64,000 bases of DNA from Atlantibacter subterraneus (lineage in GTDB: Bacteria; Pseudomonadota; Gammaproteobacteria; Enterobacterales; Enterobacteriaceae). Made by a program: the position numbers and the translations under genes. Under the pieces are notes generated by a model. The model was not told where the DNA came from and searched no databases. It worked only from the letters and a program-made list of their open reading frames with translations. The DNA lies in NCBI RefSeq assembly GCF_007570865.1, contig NZ_VLPS01000001.1, positions 620,001-684,000 of the forward strand, written 5' to 3'. Of the stretch, positions 1 to 11,815 are shown in pieces (positions within the stretch are counted from its first letter, which is position 1; each line of letters opens with the position of its first letter).

Positions 1-1622
1 ATAAAACCGGGATCCTGATGGCTATAGCCGTTGTGATCCTGACGCCAGACGTGCGAGGAGAGCAGATAGTTAAGCGACGAAACCGGCTCGCGCCACGGCA
101 GCTTGCGGGTGATCTTCAGCCATTTGGCGTGCTGGTTGAACATCGAATCGATGATGTGGATAAAGGCCTCATAGCAGTTAAACAGGCCGTGCCGCCCGGT
201 CAACAGATAGCCCTCCAGCCAGCCCTGGCACTGATGCTCGCTGAGAATTTCCATCACCCGGCCATCCGCTGCCAGCTGTTCATCATAGGGTTTCACCGGC
301 TCCTGCCAGGTACGGTTGGTGACATCGAACACTTTGCTCAGGCGGTTGGATGCGGTTTCATCCGGGCCAAACAGACGGAAGTTATCCGGGTTACGCTGGA
401 AAATTCCCGCCAGATAAGCGCCCAGCGCCGACGTCGATTCGGCCTGGGTTTCCCCTGGATTGACGACATCCACGGCGTATTCACGTAATTCCGGGGTCAC
501 CAGCTCCCGACGCAGGCGGCCACCGTTGGCCCAGGGCGACGCCCCCATGCGCTTGTCGCCCTCCGGTGCCAGCGCGCGCAGTTCAGGCTTCAGCGTGCCG
601 TGCTCGTCAAACAGATCTTCCGGCTGATAGCCGCGCATCCAGCGTTCGAGGAGCTGGCGATGCTCGTCATTCTCGCGGCAAGACGAAATCGGCACCTGAT
701 GGGCGCGCCAGAAATCCTCAACTTTTTTACCGTCCACCGTTTGCGGGCCAGTCCAGCCTTTTGGGCTGCGTAAAACGATCATCGGCCAGCGCGGCAGTTG
801 ATCTGGCGGATTGCCGCTGCGCGCCTGCTGCTGGTACTGGCGAATACTCTCCAGCGCCTGCTCCAGGGTTTCCGCCATCTGGCGGTGCATTTTCTCCGGC
901 TCATGACCGCTGACGATCAGCGGTTGGTAGCCGTAGCCCCGGAACAGCTGCTGGAGATCCTCGTCGCTGGTGCGCCCGAGGATAGTCGGGTTAGCGATTT
1001 TATAACCGTTGAGATGCAAAATCGGCAGTACCGCGCCGTCGCGCGCCGCATTAAGGAATTTGATGCCGTACCAGCTGGAGGCCAGCGGACCGGTTTCCGC
1101 TTCGCCATCGCCAATCACACAGGCGGCGATCAGCGACGGGTTATCAAACACCGCGCCGAAGGCATGAGACAGCGAATAGCCCAGCTCCCCGCCTTCGTTG
1201 ATCGAACCCGGCGTTTCCGGTGCCGCGTGGCTGGGGATACCGCCGGGGAAAGAGAACTGCTTAAACAGCTTTTTCATGCCGTCGGCGTCGAGGCTAATAT
1301 CGGGATAGATTTCGCTGTAGCTGCCTTCAAGCCAGGTGTTGGCGACCATGCCCGGCCCGCCGTGCCCCGGCCCGCAGATATAGATCATATCAAGATCGCG
1401 CTGGCGGATGACGCGGTTAAGGTGCGCGTAGATAAAGTTCAGGCCCGGCGTGGTGCCCCAGTGGCCCAGCAGCCGCGGCTTGATGTGTTCGGGTTTGAGC
1501 GGCTCGCGCAGCAGAGGGTTATCCATTAAATAGATTTGCCCGACGGAGAGATAATTGGCGGCTCGCCAGTAGCGATCGATTAACTGAATTTCACGATCGG
1601 AGAGTGGGTTGGTTTCAGTCAT
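1..1622 (-). CDS. xfp: Phosphoketolase, N-terminal part (cut by window edge)
   Basis: About 540 codons are visible and the frame is still open at base 1; the family is usually near 790 residues, so the C-terminal third lies outside. The family is thiamine-diphosphate dependent and cleaves xylulose-5-phosphate (often also fructose-6-phosphate) with phosphate to acetyl phosphate and a shorter sugar phosphate in the cytoplasm. Seen in the translation: GHWGTTPG at residues 53-60, GPGHGGPG at 84-91 and the ThDP/Mg motif GDGEAETGP at 171-179, all phosphoketolase signatures. The ATG is preceded by a GGGGAAAGC ribosome site. It is divergent from the DUF3750 gene. No partner acetate kinase is in view. 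Substrate preference cannot be read from this part. Confidence 0.93.
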   Translation of the reverse strand, partial: MTETNPLSDREIQLIDRYWRAANYLSVGQIYLMDNPLLREPLKPEHIKPRLLGHWGTTPGLNFIYAHLNRVIRQRDLDMIYICGPGHGGPGMVANTWLEGSYSEIYPDISLDADGMKKLFKQFSFPGGIPSHAAPETPGSINEGGELGYSLSHAFGAVFDNPSLIAACVIGDGEAETGPLASSWYGIKFLNAARDGAVLPILHLNGYKIANPTILGRTSDEDLQQLFRGYGYQPLIVSGHEPEKMHRQMAETLEQALESIRQYQQQARSGNPPDQLPRWPMIVLRSPKGWTGPQTVDGKKVEDFWRAHQVPISSCRENDEHRQLLERWMRGYQPEDLFDEHGTLKPELRALAPEGDKRMGASPWANGGRLRRELVTPELREYAVDVVNPGETQAESTSALGAYLAGIFQRNPDNFRLFGPDETASNRLSKVFDVTNRTWQEPVKPYDEQLAADGRVMEILSEHQCQGWLEGYLLTGRHGLFNCYEAFIHIIDSMFNQHAKWLKITRKLPWREPVSSLNYLLSSHVWRQDHNGYSHQDPGF

Positions 1623-1807
1623 GCTTTCCCCATATTGTCTTGTATGTCAGATAAGCAAGAAGGCGAGGCTCCTTAACAGAAACTGCCTCTAAAGCCTGGC
1701 ATAGATTCGCGGGCTGGCGGCGTTCCAGGACAATTCGCGGCGCAACACGTATTGCTGCGCAAAAATTCACCAGTACAATAGGCAAAACCCTCTCATTACG
1801 GACACCA

Positions 1808-2593
1808 ATGATCCTGATTAAAACACTGTCGCTCAGCCTGCTGTGCATTATTCTGCTGTCTCTTGTCGCCAGCGTCGGGCAGGCGATGTATCACCACGAT
1901 CCTCAGGCGCAGCGAGGCTGGTGGGCCGCCCGCAGCGATTCTGCCGGAATGGCCCCCGATCCGCGTAAAAACGCCGGGCTGGCGGTGGTGCAGGTTTACG
2001 CCGCCCCAACCTGGGGCTGGAAGGGCGTGGTGGCGGTACATCCGTGGATCATCTTTAAGCGCGCCGGAGAAACCCAGTACAACCGCTACGAGGTGATTAG
2101 CTGGGGCTCGGGTGAGAAAGTGCGCCGCAACCGCAATTCGCCGGACGGCTACTGGTACGGCTCTAAGCCCCGCCTGCTGGTGGAGCATCGCGGGGCGGCA
2201 GCCGAAGCCATGATCCCGCAGATCGAAGCGGCGATAGCCTCTTATCCCTGGCCGGACAGCTATCGCGTCTGGCCCGGACCGAACAGCAATACCTTTATTG
2301 CCCATATCGGGCGCGAAGTGCCGGCGCTGAAGCTGGATATGCCCGCCAACGCGGTCGGCAAAGATTTCCGCTCGCTGCGCCATGTGGTGGGCTTACCGCC
2401 GTCAGGGCGCGGGCTGCAGGTTTCCGTGCTCGGCGTGGCAGGGGTGACGCTGGGGGTAGAAGAGGGATTTGAGGTGAACGTGTTGGGGCTGAATGTCGGC
2501 CTGGACGTGTCGCCGTTGAAGCTGAGATTGCCGTTTATTGGCGGAGTGGGACGGGATAATTTGCAGAAGCAGCGGGAAGGGGGCGAGGAGTAA
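1808..2593 (+). CDS. DUF3750 family protein, exported or membrane anchored
   Basis: A 261-residue protein that I recognise as DUF3750; the family has no established function. Residues 1-26 are a hydrophobic leader (ending ...VASVGQA) that could be a signal peptide or membrane anchor. The body is rich in Trp and Tyr and carries a GWKGVVAVHPWI segment, a motif typical of the family. The C-terminus ends in a hydrophobic Gly/Leu/Val stretch and a charged tail. The start was taken at the first ATG after the intergenic gap; its ribosome site is weak. It is divergent from the phosphoketolase gene and converges on ymjA. High GC and codon use look like the neighbours. Confidence 0.8.
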   Translation: MILIKTLSLSLLCIILLSLVASVGQAMYHHDPQAQRGWWAARSDSAGMAPDPRKNAGLAVVQVYAAPTWGWKGVVAVHPWIIFKRAGETQYNRYEVISWGSGEKVRRNRNSPDGYWYGSKPRLLVEHRGAAAEAMIPQIEAAIASYPWPDSYRVWPGPNSNTFIAHIGREVPALKLDMPANAVGKDFRSLRHVVGLPPSGRGLQVSVLGVAGVTLGVEEGFEVNVLGLNVGLDVSPLKLRLPFIGGVGRDNLQKQREGGEE

Positions 2594-2682
2594 ATCCTGC
2601 GCCGCCTGAGCGCCGTAAAATCCGCAAAACTCTACGGCGCGTTTGAAGGAAAAGAGATTTTGAACAACGCCGCTAACCGGCG

Positions 2683-2928
2683 TTACTCGTTGCCCCACTG
2701 ATTGAGGAAATCTGCGATCTCATCAATACGACCTTGATGAATCCCGGCCTCAACAGCCATCTCCTGCTGGGCCTCTTCGCTGATTTCTTCGTTATTCATC
2801 AGGCGGGTGATCAGCAGCTGGAAATAGTGCGCGAGGGCGTCGCGTTCGGTTTCGGTGACCGGGATTTCTGTTTCCGTCGCGTACTCGTCGGCGATGTCAT
2901 AAAACTTCAGTGGGATAGATGACGTCAT
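2683..2928 (-). CDS. ymjA: YmjA, DUF2543 family small acidic protein
   Basis: An 81-residue acidic protein that matches E. coli YmjA over its whole length, including the HYFQLL and [12 protein letters not shown] segments and the C-terminus FLNQWGNE. The length equals the E. coli protein. No function is known. There is no signal peptide or membrane segment, so it is cytoplasmic. A good AAAGGA ribosome site precedes the ATG. In E. coli K-12 this gene sits elsewhere on the chromosome, so its place next to yajD and ychF is a difference in gene order. Confidence 0.9.
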   Translation of the reverse strand: MTSSIPLKFYDIADEYATETEIPVTETERDALAHYFQLLITRLMNNEEISEEAQQEMAVEAGIHQGRIDEIADFLNQWGNE

Positions 2929-3080
2929 TGTGAATTCCTTTGAGAAAGAGGCATGGGCTGGAGCATAGCATTTTTATGAGGATCTGCGCTGAGCCGATTG
3001 TTCAACTTAGTGCTCCCTGTTAGCCACGCGAGCCTGCTAAAATCAACGCTATATTCTCTTTATTACAGGTTACAACAACA

Positions 3081-3425
3081 ATGGCTCTGATCCCTAAAAA
3101 CTACGCACGGCTGGAAAGCGGCTACCGTGAGAAAGCGTTAAAAATCTATCCCTGGGTATGTGGACGCTGTTCGCGGGAATTTGTTTACTCGAATCTTCGC
3201 GAATTAACGGTCCATCATATCGATCACGACCACACTAATAATCCGGAAGACGGCAGTAACTGGGAGTTGTTGTGCCTGTTTTGCCATGATCACGAACACT
3301 CGAAGTACACCGAAGCTGACCAGTACGGCACCACCGTGGTGGCGGGGGAGGACGCGCAAAAAGACGTCGGGGCAGCCACCTATAATCCGTTCGCCGATTT
3401 AAAGTCGATGCTCAATAAAAAATAA
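3081..3425 (+). CDS. yajD: YajD, HNH nuclease family protein
   Basis: A 114-residue protein nearly identical to E. coli YajD. It has an HNH fold signature: C27 and C30 (CGRC), the HHID pair H45-H46, N60 in the NW segment, and C65/C68 (CLFC) followed by HDHEH. The four cysteines would bind a structural zinc. The family is a single-domain HNH endonuclease relative; no cellular role is established. It is convergent with ychF across a shared terminator. In E. coli yajD is not beside ychF, so the locus differs in order. Confidence 0.92.
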   Translation: MALIPKNYARLESGYREKALKIYPWVCGRCSREFVYSNLRELTVHHIDHDHTNNPEDGSNWELLCLFCHDHEHSKYTEADQYGTTVVAGEDAQKDVGAATYNPFADLKSMLNKK

Positions 3426-3433
3426 CGGTAAAA

Positions 3434-3461
3434 AAAAATCCACGCCGCAGCGTGGATTTTT
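3434..3461. terminator. Bidirectional terminator between yajD and ychF
   Basis: The stem AATCCACGC / GCGTGGATT has a CGCA loop, an A-run on the left and a T-run on the right. It can serve both convergent genes. Confidence 0.85.
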
Positions 3462-3479
3462 ATTGTCAGGCCGACAATC

Positions 3480-4571
3480 TTAGACGTTGAACAGGAAGTT
3501 CATCACATCGCCATCCTTCACGATGTAATCCTTCCCTTCAGCGCGCATCTTGCCCGCTTCTTTGGCCCCTTGCTCACCCTTATAAGTGATGAAATCTTCA
3601 TAAGCGATGGTCTGAGCACGGATAAAGCCTTTCTCGAAGTCGGTATGGATTTTACCCGCCGCCTGCGGCGCAGTTGCGCCAACCGGGATGGTCCATGCGC
3701 GCACTTCTTTCACGCCCGCAGTGAAGTAGGTTTGCAGGTTCAGCAGAGCATAACCGGCGCGGATCACACGGTTCAGGCCCGGCTCTTCGATGCCCAGCTC
3801 GGCCATAAATTCTTCGCGGTCGGCGTCGTCCAGTTCGGCGATATCCGATTCTACAGCCGCGCAAACAGGCACGACGACGGAGCCTTCCGCTGCGGCGATT
3901 TCACGCACTTTGTCGAGGTACGGGTTGTTTTCAAAACCGTCTTCGTTAACGTTGGCGATATACATGGTCGGCTTCAGGGTCAGGAAGCTCAGGTAGCGGA
4001 TGGCCGCTTTGTCTTCCGCCGTCAGGTCCAGCGCGCGCAGCATCCCGGCGTTTTCCAGGTGCGGCAGGCATTTTTCCAGTGCCGCCAGTTCCGCTTTGGC
4101 GTCTTTATCGCCGCCTTTGGCTTTCTTCTGCACGCGGTGAATGGCGCGCTCGCAGGTTTCCAGGTCAGACAGCGCTAGCTCGGTATTGATAACGTCGATA
4201 TCTTCCGCCGGATCGACTTTACCCGCCACGTGGATAATATTGTCGTTTTCAAAGCAACGCACCACGTGGCCGATAGCTTCGGTTTCGCGGATGTTGGTCA
4301 GGAACTGGTTACCCAGGCCTTCGCCTTTGGATGCGCCTTTTACCAGGCCCGCGATATCCACGAATTCCATGGTGGTCGGCAGAATGCGCTGGGGCTTAAC
4401 GATTTCCGCCAGCTTGTCGAGACGCGGATCGGGCATTGGAACCACGCCGGTGTTCGGCTCAATGGTACAGAACGGGAAGTTAGCCGCTTCAATACCGGCT
4501 TTGGTCAGCGCATTGAACAGAGTGGATTTACCGACGTTCGGCAAGCCGACGATACCGCATTTGAATCCCAT
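3480..4571 (-). CDS. ychF: YchF/OLA1 family ribosome-binding ATPase
   Basis: A 363-residue Obg-type P-loop protein of full family length. Residues 8-17 hold the G1 motif [10 protein letters not shown]. Further motifs are [10 protein letters not shown] (G3) and NVNED in place of the usual NKxD, the change that gives this family ATP rather than GTP preference. A helical insertion follows, and the C-terminal TGS domain covers about the last 85 residues. Known as a translation-associated ATPase binding ribosomes and implicated in stress responses. The ribosome site AAGGTGA precedes the ATG. It lies downstream of pth, as in E. coli. Confidence 0.97.
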   Translation of the reverse strand: MGFKCGIVGLPNVGKSTLFNALTKAGIEAANFPFCTIEPNTGVVPMPDPRLDKLAEIVKPQRILPTTMEFVDIAGLVKGASKGEGLGNQFLTNIRETEAIGHVVRCFENDNIIHVAGKVDPAEDIDVINTELALSDLETCERAIHRVQKKAKGGDKDAKAELAALEKCLPHLENAGMLRALDLTAEDKAAIRYLSFLTLKPTMYIANVNEDGFENNPYLDKVREIAAAEGSVVVPVCAAVESDIAELDDADREEFMAELGIEEPGLNRVIRAGYALLNLQTYFTAGVKEVRAWTIPVGATAPQAAGKIHTDFEKGFIRAQTIAYEDFITYKGEQGAKEAGKMRAEGKDYIVKDGDVMNFLFNV

Positions 4572-4709
4572 GGTTTAGATCACCTTAATTGCTTGATTAT
4601 CATTGAGTTAAAACAGGCTCAACGACTGAAAATAAATAACTTTGCCTATTATACATCGAACGGGCGTTATTCGGGGCGTATTTCACCCCGTCGCCCGATA
4701 AAAAGCCGG

Positions 4710-5294
4710 CTATTGGGCCTTAAAGGCGTGCAAACGGTTGGTGGCTTTGGTCAGGCCTTCTTTCAGCCAAATCTCGGTGCAGCGCGCCGCTTCGTCTACG
4801 GCGTCATCAATTAATTTCTGCTCGGAGACAGGCGGTTTGCCCAGCACAAATCCAACAACTTTGTTTTTATCGCCGGGATGACCAATTCCCACCCGTAAAC
4901 GGTGAAAATTCGGGTTATTGCCCAGCTTGCTGATAATGTCTTTCAGGCCGTTATGCCCGCCGTGACCACCGCCAAGTTTAAATTTGGCAACGCCGGGCGG
5001 CAGGTCTAACTCGTCATGCGCCACCAGGATTTCATCCGGCGCGATGCGGTAAAAGCCCGCCATCGCCGCCACCGCTTTGCCGCTCAGGTTCATAAAGGTG
5101 GTCGGAACCAGCAATCGCACATCTTCACCCGCGAGGGAGACCCGCGAGGTATAGCCAAAAAATTTGGCTTCTTCTTTCAGCGGCGCGCGCAGGCGCTCCG
5201 CCAGTAAATCCACATACCATGCCCCGGCGTTATGGCGGGTCGCCGCATATTCAGCGCCAGGGTTCGCCAGGCCGACAATCAATTTTATCGTCAC
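4710..5294 (-). CDS. pth: Peptidyl-tRNA hydrolase
   Basis: A 194-residue enzyme that cleaves the ester bond of peptidyl-tRNAs released from stalled ribosomes. The catalytic histidine lies in TRHNAGAW (residue 21 counting Met; His20 in common numbering). The substrate-binding asparagines in LANPG and TFMNLSGK and the aspartate in HDELDLPPG are all present. The start is GTG at 5294, as in E. coli; no in-frame ATG lies nearby. It precedes ychF on the same strand with a gap of about 140 bases, and is divergent from ychH. Confidence 0.97.
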   Translation of the reverse strand: MTIKLIVGLANPGAEYAATRHNAGAWYVDLLAERLRAPLKEEAKFFGYTSRVSLAGEDVRLLVPTTFMNLSGKAVAAMAGFYRIAPDEILVAHDELDLPPGVAKFKLGGGHGGHNGLKDIISKLGNNPNFHRLRVGIGHPGDKNKVVGFVLGKPPVSEQKLIDDAVDEAARCTEIWLKEGLTKATNRLHAFKAQ

Positions 5295-5566
5295 GTTGTT
5301 ATTCCAGGTTGCCCGTAAATCGCCGGGTAGTTTACTTCGCTCAGGTCATGATGACAAAGCGCTCCGCTTGTGGCACGCAGTTATTGAATAATAACTATAC
5401 TGAACCATTAGAATTTCATTCAGTTCAGCAAGTTATATGTCAAGTTTTGTGAAGTCAGGCGCGTAAATGTGATCCCAGGCGCAACAGAGAACCATAACTG
5501 TTGTCTATACTTTACACACAAGGAATGGGGATATTCCCACACACCCTTTCGTTCCGGAGGTGACAT

Positions 5567-5842
5567 ATGAAACGCAAAAACGCTTCGTTACTCGGTAACT
5601 TTCTTATGGGGTTGGGCTTAGTTGTTATGGTCGTTGGCGTCGCGTATTCCATCCTCAATCAGCTGCCTCAACTCAACCTGCCTCAATTTTTCGCCCATGG
5701 AGCGGTATTAAGCATCTTTGTCGGTGCCGTGCTCTGGCTTGCCGGCGCGCGCGTTGGCGGGCATGAACAGGTTTGCGACCGGTACTGGTGGGTGCGCCAC
5801 TTTGATAAGCGCTGCCGCCGCGACGAACATCGTCATAGCTAA
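5567..5842 (+). CDS. ychH: YchH, small inner-membrane stress protein
   Basis: A 91-residue protein matching YchH of E. coli (DUF2583). It has two membrane segments, about residues 10-30 and 42-62, with a basic N-terminus (MKRKN) and a charged C-terminal tail. The family is linked to stress responses (hydrogen peroxide, cadmium, acid) and biofilm, without a biochemical role. A strong GGAGG ribosome site lies six bases before the ATG. It is divergent from pth and ends at a strong terminator. Confidence 0.93.
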   Translation: MKRKNASLLGNFLMGLGLVVMVVGVAYSILNQLPQLNLPQFFAHGAVLSIFVGAVLWLAGARVGGHEQVCDRYWWVRHFDKRCRRDEHRHS

Positions 5843-5872
5843 TCACTATAGCTAATCAATTAATTTTAAAGG

Positions 5873-5901
5873 ACGGCTCCGCATGCGGAGCCGTTTTTTT
5901 T
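5873..5901 (+). terminator. Rho-independent terminator after ychH
   Basis: A perfect palindrome ACGGCTCCGCA/TGCGGAGCCGT is followed by eight T residues. It lies 30 bases after the ychH stop. Confidence 0.93.
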
Positions 5902-5950
5902 GGCTGTAACGCGCTGATGCAGGCGCAGCGGCCCGCATCAGCGTAGCGGA

Positions 5951-7630
5951 TCACAATTCGGCGAGCGCCGCCTCGCGGTCAGGGAAGAACGCCAGACGCC
6001 CGGGGATGGGCTTGACGTGAGCGCGGGCCAGGGTGCGCAGCGGCTGGAATTCCAGATGGCAGATGCGCAGCTCGCAGCCTTCCGGCAAGCGGGCGATAAA
6101 GCGTTGCAGGGCGTCCAGACCGCCTGCATCCAGCACCGGTACCGCATCCCACTGCATCACGATGATTCGTTTCCCTTCGGCCTGTTGCATCAGCGGGCCA
6201 AATACCCCTTCGGCGGCGGCGAAAAACAGCGGGCCGGTAACGCGCACCGCCAGCACATCATCCGGCACCGTCACGTTGAGCGGCGCAAGGCGCGTCATGC
6301 GCGCAACCCGGCGCATAAACAGCAGCGAGGCCAGCACGATGCCGACGCTGATGGCAATCACCATATCGAACAGTACGGTGAGCGACATGCACAGCAGCAT
6401 CACCAGGATGTCGTCTTTCGGCGCATGGCGCAGCAGGCTGACCACCTTATGGGCTTCGCTCATGTTCCACGCCACCATCAGCAGCAGCGCCGCCATGGCC
6501 GACAGCGGCAGCCATGAGAGCAGGGGAGCCAGCGCCAGCAGCGCCATAATCACCAGCAGGGAATGGATAACCGCCGCGATGGGCGACGTGGCCCCGGCGC
6601 GCACGTTGGCGGCGGAGCGGGCAATCGCCGCGGTGGCGGTAATGCCGCCGAAGAACGGCGCAATCAGGTTGCCCAGCCCCTGGCCGATCAGCTCGCTGTT
6701 GGCGTTATGTTTGGTGCCGGTCATGCCGTCGAGCACCACGGCGCACAGCAGTGACTCAATCGCGCCCAGCATCGCCATGGAAAACGCGGCGGGCAGCAGC
6801 GCCTGAATCGAAGACCAGCTCAGCGTAAAGCCGGAATCGGGAATATTCCACGGTAGCATCAGCTGCGGCAGCAGTTGCGGGATGCCGCTGCCCTGGGTGC
6901 CGTCCGCCAGCACATAATGGAAGCGTGAGCCGATAGTAGCCACGTCGCCGCCGAGCATATTCACGGCGGCCATCACGGCGCAGCCCGCCAGCAGCGCAGG
7001 CAGATGCGGCGGCAGGCGAATGCCGAAGCGCGGCCAGAACACCAGTACGCCCAGGGTTACAATGCCGATAGCCGCATCGCCCATGTTGAGGGTCGGCATT
7101 GCCATCACCAGCGCGCCGACTTTCTGCAAATAGTGTTCCGGCACGTGCGCCATTTCCAGGCCAAAGAAGTCTTTGATCTGCATGGTGGCGATGGTGATAC
7201 CGATCCCGGAGGTAAAGCCCAGCGTCACGGACAGCGGGATGTATTCAATCAATCGGCCAAAACGCGCCAGGCCGAACAGCACCAGAAATAACCCGGAAAT
7301 CAGCGTCGCCATCAACAGGCCCGCCAGCCCGAACTGCTGGGCCACCGGGTAGAGGATCACCACAAAGGCGGCGGTGGGGCCGGAGACGCTAAAGCGCGAA
7401 CCGCCGCTCAAGGCGATGACGATCCCGGCTACGGCGGAGGTGTACAGCCCGTACTGGGGCGCGACGCCGCTGCCGATAGCCAGCGCCATGGCCAGCGGGA
7501 TAGCAATAATCCCGACGGTGATCCCGGCAATTAAATCGCGGCTAAAGCGCGACGCGGTGTATTTCTCCCGCCAGCAGGCGTCGATGAGGGCGCGAAATGG
7601 CAGGAAATGGGCGATTGAAGATGTTTTCAC
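5951..7630 (-). CDS. dauA: C4-dicarboxylate transporter DauA (SulP family)
   Basis: A 559-residue SulP-family transporter, the same length as E. coli DauA (YchM). The N-terminal ~420 residues form a hydrophobic transmembrane bundle with the family motif [13 protein letters not shown] near residue 78. A cytoplasmic STAS domain fills about residues 440-555. DauA imports succinate and related dicarboxylates aerobically at acidic pH and interacts with acyl carrier protein in E. coli. The start is GTG at 7630; the upstream ATG at 7640 is out of frame. It lies downstream of prs on the same strand but behind a terminator. Confidence 0.95.
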   Translation of the reverse strand: MKTSSIAHFLPFRALIDACWREKYTASRFSRDLIAGITVGIIAIPLAMALAIGSGVAPQYGLYTSAVAGIVIALSGGSRFSVSGPTAAFVVILYPVAQQFGLAGLLMATLISGLFLVLFGLARFGRLIEYIPLSVTLGFTSGIGITIATMQIKDFFGLEMAHVPEHYLQKVGALVMAMPTLNMGDAAIGIVTLGVLVFWPRFGIRLPPHLPALLAGCAVMAAVNMLGGDVATIGSRFHYVLADGTQGSGIPQLLPQLMLPWNIPDSGFTLSWSSIQALLPAAFSMAMLGAIESLLCAVVLDGMTGTKHNANSELIGQGLGNLIAPFFGGITATAAIARSAANVRAGATSPIAAVIHSLLVIMALLALAPLLSWLPLSAMAALLLMVAWNMSEAHKVVSLLRHAPKDDILVMLLCMSLTVLFDMVIAISVGIVLASLLFMRRVARMTRLAPLNVTVPDDVLAVRVTGPLFFAAAEGVFGPLMQQAEGKRIIVMQWDAVPVLDAGGLDALQRFIARLPEGCELRICHLEFQPLRTLARAHVKPIPGRLAFFPDREAALAEL

Positions 7631-7711
7631 TGTGTTTCATCCATGAGCGCATCATCTGTTTAGTGTATGTCAGATGAAGGAGGCATTAGTCATACAAATA
7701 CATCATGCAAT

Positions 7712-7736
7712 AAAAAAAACCCGCCGCAGCGGGTTT
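7712..7736 (-). terminator. Rho-independent terminator after prs
   Basis: On the minus strand, stem AAACCCGC/GCGGGTTT with a TGCG loop is followed by a T-run. It lies just after the prs stop codon and before dauA. Confidence 0.9.
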
Positions 7737-7751
7737 CTGAACGCATGTCTA

Positions 7752-8816
<1,065 letters not shown>

Positions 8817-8849
8817 TCACCATTACTCAGTATGCCCGGAATTCCTGCA

Positions 8850-9698
8850 TTACTCGGCGAGTGCCTGGTGCAGCGGAGAGCGGTTAACACCTTTTGCGAC
8901 AAAGCCATGCAGCCATTCCGGGGCTTGCTTAAGCACCTGGCGAGCAGCGGATTCTGTGTCAAATTCAGCAAATACACAGGCCCCTGTGCCAGTCAGGCGC
9001 GACGGCGCGTATTCTAACAGCCAGGAAAGCGCGGCATCAACCTTACGAAAACGTTTTCTTGCGATAACCTCGCAATCATTGCTGAATTCACATTTTAGTA
9101 ACGCTTTTAGAGGTCGTTTCGGGGTGTTGCGCGGCAAATCCGGGTCGCCAAAAATTACCGGCGTGGAAATGCTCTCGCCGGGGTGCGCCACCAGATACCA
9201 TTTTTCAGCAGGCTCGACGAAGGTCAGTAGCTCGCCCACGCCCTCGGCGAACGCGGCGCGCCCGCGCACGAATACCGGCACATCCGCCCCCAGCGTCACG
9301 CCGAGCTGCGCCAGCTGATCATCGCTAAAGCCGATTTTCCACAGATGGTTCAGCGCCACCAGCGTCGTCGCGGCATTGGACGATCCGCCGCCCAGCCCGC
9401 CACCCATCGGCAGTTGTTTATCGATAGCGATATCCGCGCCCAGCGGGCCGGTAAAGCCGTTGTCGCGCGCTTTAGCGGCCAGCATCCGCGCGGCGCGCAC
9501 GATCAGGTTATCTTCATCCGCCACGCCGTCCACCGGGGTCAGCAGCCGGATCTGGTCGTCAGCGCGCGGGTTGATATCCAGCGTGTCGCCGTAATCCAGA
9601 AACTGAAACAGCGTCTGGAGATCGTGATAGCCGTCAGGACGACGGCCAGTGATATACAAAAACAGGTTCAGTTTTGCAGGAGAGGGCCAGCGACGCAT
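8850..9698 (-). CDS. ispE: 4-diphosphocytidyl-2-C-methyl-D-erythritol kinase
   Basis: A 282-residue GHMP-family kinase of the methylerythritol phosphate pathway. It phosphorylates CDP-methylerythritol at the 2-hydroxyl using ATP. Residues 97-111 hold the GHMP ATP-binding loop [15 protein letters not shown]. The N-terminal SPAKLNLFL segment carries the conserved lysine, and [11 protein letters not shown] is motif III. The ATG shares one base with the lolB stop (TAATG), so the two are translationally coupled. The order lolB-ispE-prs matches E. coli. Confidence 0.97.
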   Translation of the reverse strand: MRRWPSPAKLNLFLYITGRRPDGYHDLQTLFQFLDYGDTLDINPRADDQIRLLTPVDGVADEDNLIVRAARMLAAKARDNGFTGPLGADIAIDKQLPMGGGLGGGSSNAATTLVALNHLWKIGFSDDQLAQLGVTLGADVPVFVRGRAAFAEGVGELLTFVEPAEKWYLVAHPGESISTPVIFGDPDLPRNTPKRPLKALLKCEFSNDCEVIARKRFRKVDAALSWLLEYAPSRLTGTGACVFAEFDTESAARQVLKQAPEWLHGFVAKGVNRSPLHQALAE

Positions 9699-10321
9699 TA
9701 TTTCACCGTCCAGCTATCCATCTTCAGCTTGATGCGCTGATCGCCTTCGCGCAGCTCCATGTTAGAAGGCAGCGCCGGCTGGGTTTTGGTGTCGTAACCG
9801 CCGTAGGTCACAGTCCAGTTTTTACCGTTCTGGCTGTAGTTCACTTCGCGCAGGCGATAGTTTTCATCCAGTTTGTAATCGGTGGCGTCCCCGGGAATGC
9901 CCAGGATCCACTGGCGCAGGCTATTAAGCGGGATCGGCATCCCGGTCAGTTTACCGATCATCTCTTCGGCGTCGGTATCGGTGTAACGCTGGCCTTTGCT
10001 ATCCACCAGCTGCACCACGCCCGGCTGCGCGTTTAGCTCCAGCTCGGTGCTGCCCAGCGGGTTGGTCAGCAGCAGGCGATAGCGGTCCTGGCCGGTTTGC
10101 TGCCAGAAAAAGCGCGCATACACTTTTTGGCGGTCAGAAAGATAGGCGAACGCGCCGCGGGTCTGATACTGGGAAATTTTCGCGACCTGCTGCTGATGCT
10201 GCTGCCACTGTGGCGAATCGGGGCTTTTTCCCGGCCCTTTTGGCGTAGTTACGGCACAGGCCGTTAAGATCAGGCTTGCCAGCGGTAAAAGACGAATGAG
10301 CGGGAACGGGGAGCGAATCAT
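9698..10321 (-). CDS. lolB: Outer-membrane lipoprotein receptor LolB
   Basis: A 207-residue lipoprotein. A hydrophobic leader ends in the lipobox LTAC with the acylated Cys at residue 22. LolB accepts lipoproteins from periplasmic LolA and inserts them into the inner leaflet of the outer membrane. The mature part has the aromatic-rich beta pattern of the family ([20 protein letters not shown]). It is divergent from hemA with about 200 bases between, and overlaps ispE by one base. The arrangement is as in E. coli. Confidence 0.96.
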   Translation of the reverse strand: MIRSPFPLIRLLPLASLILTACAVTTPKGPGKSPDSPQWQQHQQQVAKISQYQTRGAFAYLSDRQKVYARFFWQQTGQDRYRLLLTNPLGSTELELNAQPGVVQLVDSKGQRYTDTDAEEMIGKLTGMPIPLNSLRQWILGIPGDATDYKLDENYRLREVNYSQNGKNWTVTYGGYDTKTQPALPSNMELREGDQRIKLKMDSWTVK

Positions 10322-10523
10322 GGTAGCGGCAAATCCTTGAAAGTAGGTTAGCTTGATAACCTTTCATGCTAGCTGTCAGCGAGAAATGCGTCTACGGTCA
10401 AGTTATCTTAAATGATCGGTTCGCCGATTGATTCAAAAGAGGTACTTCTCTTTTATTGACCCTGCGCATCCTGTATGATGCGCCGAGTTCAACCTTATCA
10501 ACGCTGGTACTATTCCCGCACAC

Positions 10524-11780
10524 ATGACCCTTTTAGCACTCGGCATCAACCACAAAACGGCCCCGATTTCACTGCGAGAACGCGTTACGTTTTCGCCGGA
10601 AACGCTCGACCAGGCGCTGGAAAGCTTGCTGGCGCAGCCGATGGTGCAGGGCGGGGTGGTGTTATCGACGTGCAACCGTACCGAACTCTATTTAAGCGTC
10701 GAGCAGCAGGACGATCTCCACGAGCGCCTGGTGCGCTGGCTGTGCGATTATCACCAGCTTGATGAAGCCGAAGTGCGCAACAGCCTGTACTGGCATCACG
10801 ATAACGACGCCGTCAGCCATCTGATGCGCGTGGCCAGCGGGCTGGATTCGCTGGTACTCGGCGAGCCGCAAATTCTCGGCCAGGTTAAAAAAGCCTTCTC
10901 GGATTCCCAGCGCGGACATACCCAGTCCAGCGAACTGGAACGCATGTTCCAGAAATCGTTCTCCGTGGCCAAACGGGTGCGTACCGAAACCGAAATCGGT
11001 GCCAGCGCGGTGTCGGTGGCCTTCGCCGCCTGTACTCTGGCGCGGCAAATTTTTGAATCGCTCTCGAAAGTCACCGTGCTGCTGGTCGGCGCGGGGGAGA
11101 CCATCGAGCTGGCGGCGCGTCATCTGCGCGAACACAACGTCTCGAAAATGATCATCGCCAACCGTACCCGCGAGCGCGCCCAGCGTCTGGCGGATGAGGT
11201 GGGCGCAGACGTGATTGAACTTAGCGAGATCGACGAACGCCTGAAAGAGGCCGATATTATTATCAGCTCCACCGCCAGCCCGCTGCCGATCATCGGCAAA
11301 GGCATGGTGGAGCGCGCGTTAAAAGCCCGCCGCAATCAACCGATGCTGCTGGTGGATATCGCGGTGCCGCGCGACGTGGAGCCGGAAGTGGGCAAACTTG
11401 CCAACGCCTATCTCTACAGCGTGGACGACCTGCAATCGATCATTCAGCACAACCTGGCGCAGCGCAAAGCCGCCGCCGTGCAGGCTGAAACCATCGTAGC
11501 CCAGGAAGCCAGCGAATTTATGGCCTGGCTGCGCGCCCAGGGCGCCACCGAGACCATTCGCGAATACCGCAGCCAGGCCGAACAGGTGCGTGACGATCTC
11601 ACCGCCCGCGCCATTGCTGCGCTGCAACAAGGCGGCGACGCCGAAGCCATCATGCAGGATTTAGCCTGGAAGTTAACCAACCGGCTGATCCATGCGCCAA
11701 CCAAATCTCTCCAGCAGGCCGCCCGTGACGGGGATGACGAACGCCTGCATATTCTGCGCAACAGCCTTGGGCTGGAGTAG
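10524..11780 (+). CDS. hemA: Glutamyl-tRNA reductase
   Basis: A 418-residue enzyme, same length as E. coli HemA. It reduces glutamyl-tRNA(Glu) with NADPH to glutamate-1-semialdehyde, the first step of tetrapyrrole synthesis. The catalytic Cys50 is in [23 protein letters not shown] and the NADPH-binding LLVGAGET motif follow, then a C-terminal dimerisation helix region. The N-terminal segment that in enteric bacteria mediates heme-dependent proteolysis is conserved ([14 protein letters not shown]). It heads hemA-prfA-prmC-sirB2-sirB1-kdsA, all on one strand with short gaps or overlaps. Confidence 0.98.
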   Translation: MTLLALGINHKTAPISLRERVTFSPETLDQALESLLAQPMVQGGVVLSTCNRTELYLSVEQQDDLHERLVRWLCDYHQLDEAEVRNSLYWHHDNDAVSHLMRVASGLDSLVLGEPQILGQVKKAFSDSQRGHTQSSELERMFQKSFSVAKRVRTETEIGASAVSVAFAACTLARQIFESLSKVTVLLVGAGETIELAARHLREHNVSKMIIANRTRERAQRLADEVGADVIELSEIDERLKEADIIISSTASPLPIIGKGMVERALKARRNQPMLLVDIAVPRDVEPEVGKLANAYLYSVDDLQSIIQHNLAQRKAAAVQAETIVAQEASEFMAWLRAQGATETIREYRSQAEQVRDDLTARAIAALQQGGDAEAIMQDLAWKLTNRLIHAPTKSLQQAARDGDDERLHILRNSLGLE

Positions 11781-11815
11781 CACAACAATACATATTATAA
11801 GGTGAAACACCGCCT

